DNA from: Gammaproteobacteria bacterium
GTDB lineage: Bacteria > Pseudomonadota > Gammaproteobacteria > Immundisolibacterales > Immundisolibacteraceae
Assembly: GCA_003645395.1 (NCBI GenBank)
Contig: QNFC01000083.1
Location: 1-7,207, forward strand
Direction: 5' to 3'
Length of the DNA: 7,207 nucleotides
Shown here in pieces: positions 5,921 through 7,207 of this stretch (position 1 is the first letter of the stretch; each line of letters starts with the position of its first letter). The notes beneath the pieces were generated by a model. The model did no database searches. It was not told the origin of the DNA and worked only from the letters and a program-made list of their open reading frames with translations. The translations under genes were made by a program, and so were the position numbers.

Positions 5921-6118
5921 TTAAAAAGGCACACCACCCAGGGTGCTGCTGTTTAGTACCGCGTGATAGAGAAAGAAGGCGGTAGTGGCCATGCCGGCAG
6001 CGACTATCCCACTAAGAACCGAGAGGGTTTTCCGGTCGCGATTGTTGAGGTAATACGCACATTGATCGCTAACCGAACCCATGTTGGGGCTGCAAAAGCT
6101 CTGATTTTTTTTGTCCAT
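5921..6118 (-). CDS. Small single-span membrane protein, unknown function (65 aa)
   Basis: I do not recognise this family. The start is ATG at 6118, chosen because GGAG (6128-6125 on the minus strand) sits 6 nt upstream. The in-frame GTG at 6130 overlaps that site and would add only four residues. The product begins MDKKNQSFCSPNMGSVSDQC, a polar N-terminus with two cysteines (C9, C20) and a charged NNRDRK stretch (25-30). One predicted transmembrane helix follows (about 31-54, LSVLSGIVAAGMATTAFFLY), then a short NSSTLGGVPF tail. The Arg/Lys cluster before the helix suggests the N-terminus stays in the cytoplasm. It is convergent with the channel gene and divergent from the LysR gene, and a terminator-like palindrome follows its stop. 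The ribosome site, membrane helix and lack of any gene on the other strand argue that it is real. Confidence 0.65.
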   Translation of the reverse strand: MDKKNQSFCSPNMGSVSDQCAYYLNNRDRKTLSVLSGIVAAGMATTAFFLYHAVLNSSTLGGVPF

Positions 6119-6142
6119 GTCATTCTCCACTAGTTACTGGGT

Positions 6143-6162
6143 AGCCGTGAATTAAGACGGCT
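6143..6162 (-). promoter_or_regulatory. Short hairpin/dyad upstream of the small membrane-protein gene
   Basis: AGCCGT (6143-6148) and ACGGCT (6157-6162) form a perfect 6-bp inverted repeat around 8 nt. It lies 15 bp upstream of the small gene's ribosome site on the minus strand, so it could be an operator or a leader hairpin. No T-run follows, so it is not a terminator. Confidence 0.3.
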
Positions 6163-6193
6163 GGGTTAATTTCAGTGGGTCTATGCTATGGGC

Positions 6194-6249
6194 GTTCCAA
6201 ATAAAAGACTAGATAGCTATTATTTAAATTACTATTGCATATTTGGAAC
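6194..6249. promoter_or_regulatory. Perfect 10-bp inverted repeat in the divergent small gene/LysR spacer
   Basis: GTTCCAAATA (6194-6203) and TATTTGGAAC (6240-6249) are exact reverse complements with 36 bp of very AT-rich DNA between them, which includes ATAGCTAT (6213-6220) and ATTTAAAT (6222-6229). TATTAT at 6219-6224 is a possible -10 for the LysR gene, which would place the left arm near the -35 and the right arm just after the start of transcription. The position between divergent genes fits an operator for the neighbouring LysR protein, which typically binds paired dyads. Binding is inference. Confidence 0.5.
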
Positions 6250-6267
6250 AATAACTCGGGGCCGGAA

Positions 6268-7197
6268 ATGGCGGATCTAAATGAGATGCTGGTGTTTGCC
6301 AGTGTGGTCGAGGCAGGTAGTTTTACCGGTGCGGCAAAAAAGCTGGGCCAGCCCAAATCTACCCTGAGCCGCCGGATTACCCGGCTGGAGGAGCGTCTCG
6401 GTGTACGTCTGTTGCAGCGGACCACTCGCGCGCTGCACCTCACCGATGCCGGTGAGACCTACTTTATCTATTGCCAGCGAATCGCGGCCGAGGCGCAGGA
6501 GGCGGAAGAGGCGATTAACAACGCCAAGGCAGAGCCGTCGGGGCCACTGAAGATCACCGCGCCGGTCAATTTTGCGGGGGCGTTGCCCGGGCTGGTGGCC
6601 GAGTTCATGCGCCGCTACCCCAAGGTCACCGTGCAGATTGTCTGCACCGATAATCTGGTGGACATCATTGGTGAGGGCATCGACGTGGCATTTCGGTTTG
6701 GCACTCTGCAGGATTCCACTTTTATTGCCCGTAAACTCGGTGCGGATCGCGGGGTGGTTTGTGCCAGTCCGGGTTATCTGGACGGGGCGCCGCCGCTGAC
6801 AACGCCGGAAGACCTGGTTCACCACCACTGTATTTCATATAACCCGCCACAGAGCGGTAGTAACTGGGATTTCAAAGGTCCGGGCGGCAACCGGGTGATT
6901 AAAATCTACCCACGGCTCTCGGCGAATAACCTTGAAATCATGCGCGATGCGACGGTGGCCGGCGTGGGGGTGTGCCGATTGCCGTCGCGTATGTGTGGCC
7001 CGGATATTGAGGCTGGCAGGTTAAAAGTGCTGTTGCCAGAGTGGGGTTTTTCCCCTATTGATCTAAATTTGCTTTACCCGAGTAGTCGGTTGTTGCCCAC
7101 TAAAGTTCGGGCGTTTATCGATTTTTCGATCGAGCAGTTTCGCGATTACGGCATAGAGTACCTGATTGATTCGACGCATCGCGACCTGGAGTCGTGA
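6268..7197 (+). CDS. LysR-type transcriptional regulator (CrgA-like)
   Basis: The 309-aa product is a DNA-binding regulator, usually tetrameric in this family. Seen: an N-terminal winged helix-turn-helix (about 4-62) with the helix-turn-helix SFTGAAKKLGQPKSTLSRRI (18-37) and wing RLLQRTTRALHLTDAG (47-62); a linker helix (about 63-88); and a periplasmic-binding-protein-like effector domain (about 93-295) beginning GPLKITAPVNFAG and containing DVAFRFG. These features fit the CrgA-like branch. The ATG at 6268 is preferred: MADLNEMLVFASVVEAGSF is the standard LysR N-terminus, with GGGG at 6258-6261. An in-frame TTG at 6235 would add 11 unusual residues and overlap the inverted-repeat arm at 6240-6249. 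The gene is divergent from the 65-aa membrane-protein gene, the usual arrangement for a LysR target, and autoregulation through the shared spacer is likely. The effector is unknown. Only 10 bases of the window follow its stop. Confidence 0.93.
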   Translation: MADLNEMLVFASVVEAGSFTGAAKKLGQPKSTLSRRITRLEERLGVRLLQRTTRALHLTDAGETYFIYCQRIAAEAQEAEEAINNAKAEPSGPLKITAPVNFAGALPGLVAEFMRRYPKVTVQIVCTDNLVDIIGEGIDVAFRFGTLQDSTFIARKLGADRGVVCASPGYLDGAPPLTTPEDLVHHHCISYNPPQSGSNWDFKGPGGNRVIKIYPRLSANNLEIMRDATVAGVGVCRLPSRMCGPDIEAGRLKVLLPEWGFSPIDLNLLYPSSRLLPTKVRAFIDFSIEQFRDYGIEYLIDSTHRDLES

Positions 7198-7207
7198 CCT
7201 GGGTTAG

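Noticed and set aside
6235..6267. Earlier TTG start for the LysR regulator
   Set aside because: The added residues do not resemble a LysR N-terminus and the region overlaps the inverted-repeat arm; ATG 6268 gives the standard start.
6277..6828. 183-codon open frame on the minus strand inside the LysR gene
   Set aside because: It lies wholly antisense to a clear LysR gene, has no recognisable domain, and is expected from the codon bias of the real gene.

Overview
The window looks like chromosomal DNA from a free-living gammaproteobacterium. A marine, Cellvibrionales-like lineage is my best guess, from the gene mix (Rieske oxygenase, PEP-CTERM protein, bacterial Kir channel, YhiN/BaiN flavoprotein, CrgA-type LysR regulator) and the moderately GC-rich coding with AT-rich spacers. 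Taxonomy is inference. I see no insertion sequence, phage gene, CRISPR array, tRNA or rRNA.

Layout. (1) 28-2547: a tight two-gene catabolic unit. It encodes a phthalate 4,5-dioxygenase-like Rieske oxygenase and, 3 nt after its stop, a TTG-started Gfo/Idh/MocA oxidoreductase of the type that oxidises cis-dihydrodiols in the phthalate pathway. Its promoter and any reductase/ferredoxin genes lie outside the window. (2) 2548-2909: a 362-bp AT-rich spacer with what looks like a full sigma-54 control region: a dyad and half-site 21 bp apart, a near-consensus IHF site, and a -24/-12 promoter with exact GG-N10-GC spacing. (3) 2910-3587: a secreted PEP-CTERM protein driven by that promoter, followed by a strong intrinsic terminator. 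(4) 3677-4891: a YhiN/BaiN-type flavoprotein. (5) 4975-5880: an inward-rectifier-type K+ channel. (6) 5921-6118, minus strand: a 65-aa single-span membrane protein of unknown function, convergent with the channel gene and sharing a GC-rich palindrome with it. (7) 6268-7197: a LysR-type regulator divergent from the small gene. The spacer between them carries a perfect 10-bp inverted repeat with arms 36 bp apart.

The genes do not form one pathway. The first two probably act in sequence on an aromatic or cyclic acid. The PEP-CTERM gene is an autonomous unit, probably tied to an exopolysaccharide/exosortase regulon encoded elsewhere. The LysR gene and the small membrane-protein gene are a divergent pair that may be controlled together. 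The most noteworthy signals are the sigma-54 architecture ahead of the PEP-CTERM gene, the small membrane-protein/LysR pair with its inverted repeat, and the oxygenase-dehydrogenase pair of unknown substrate.
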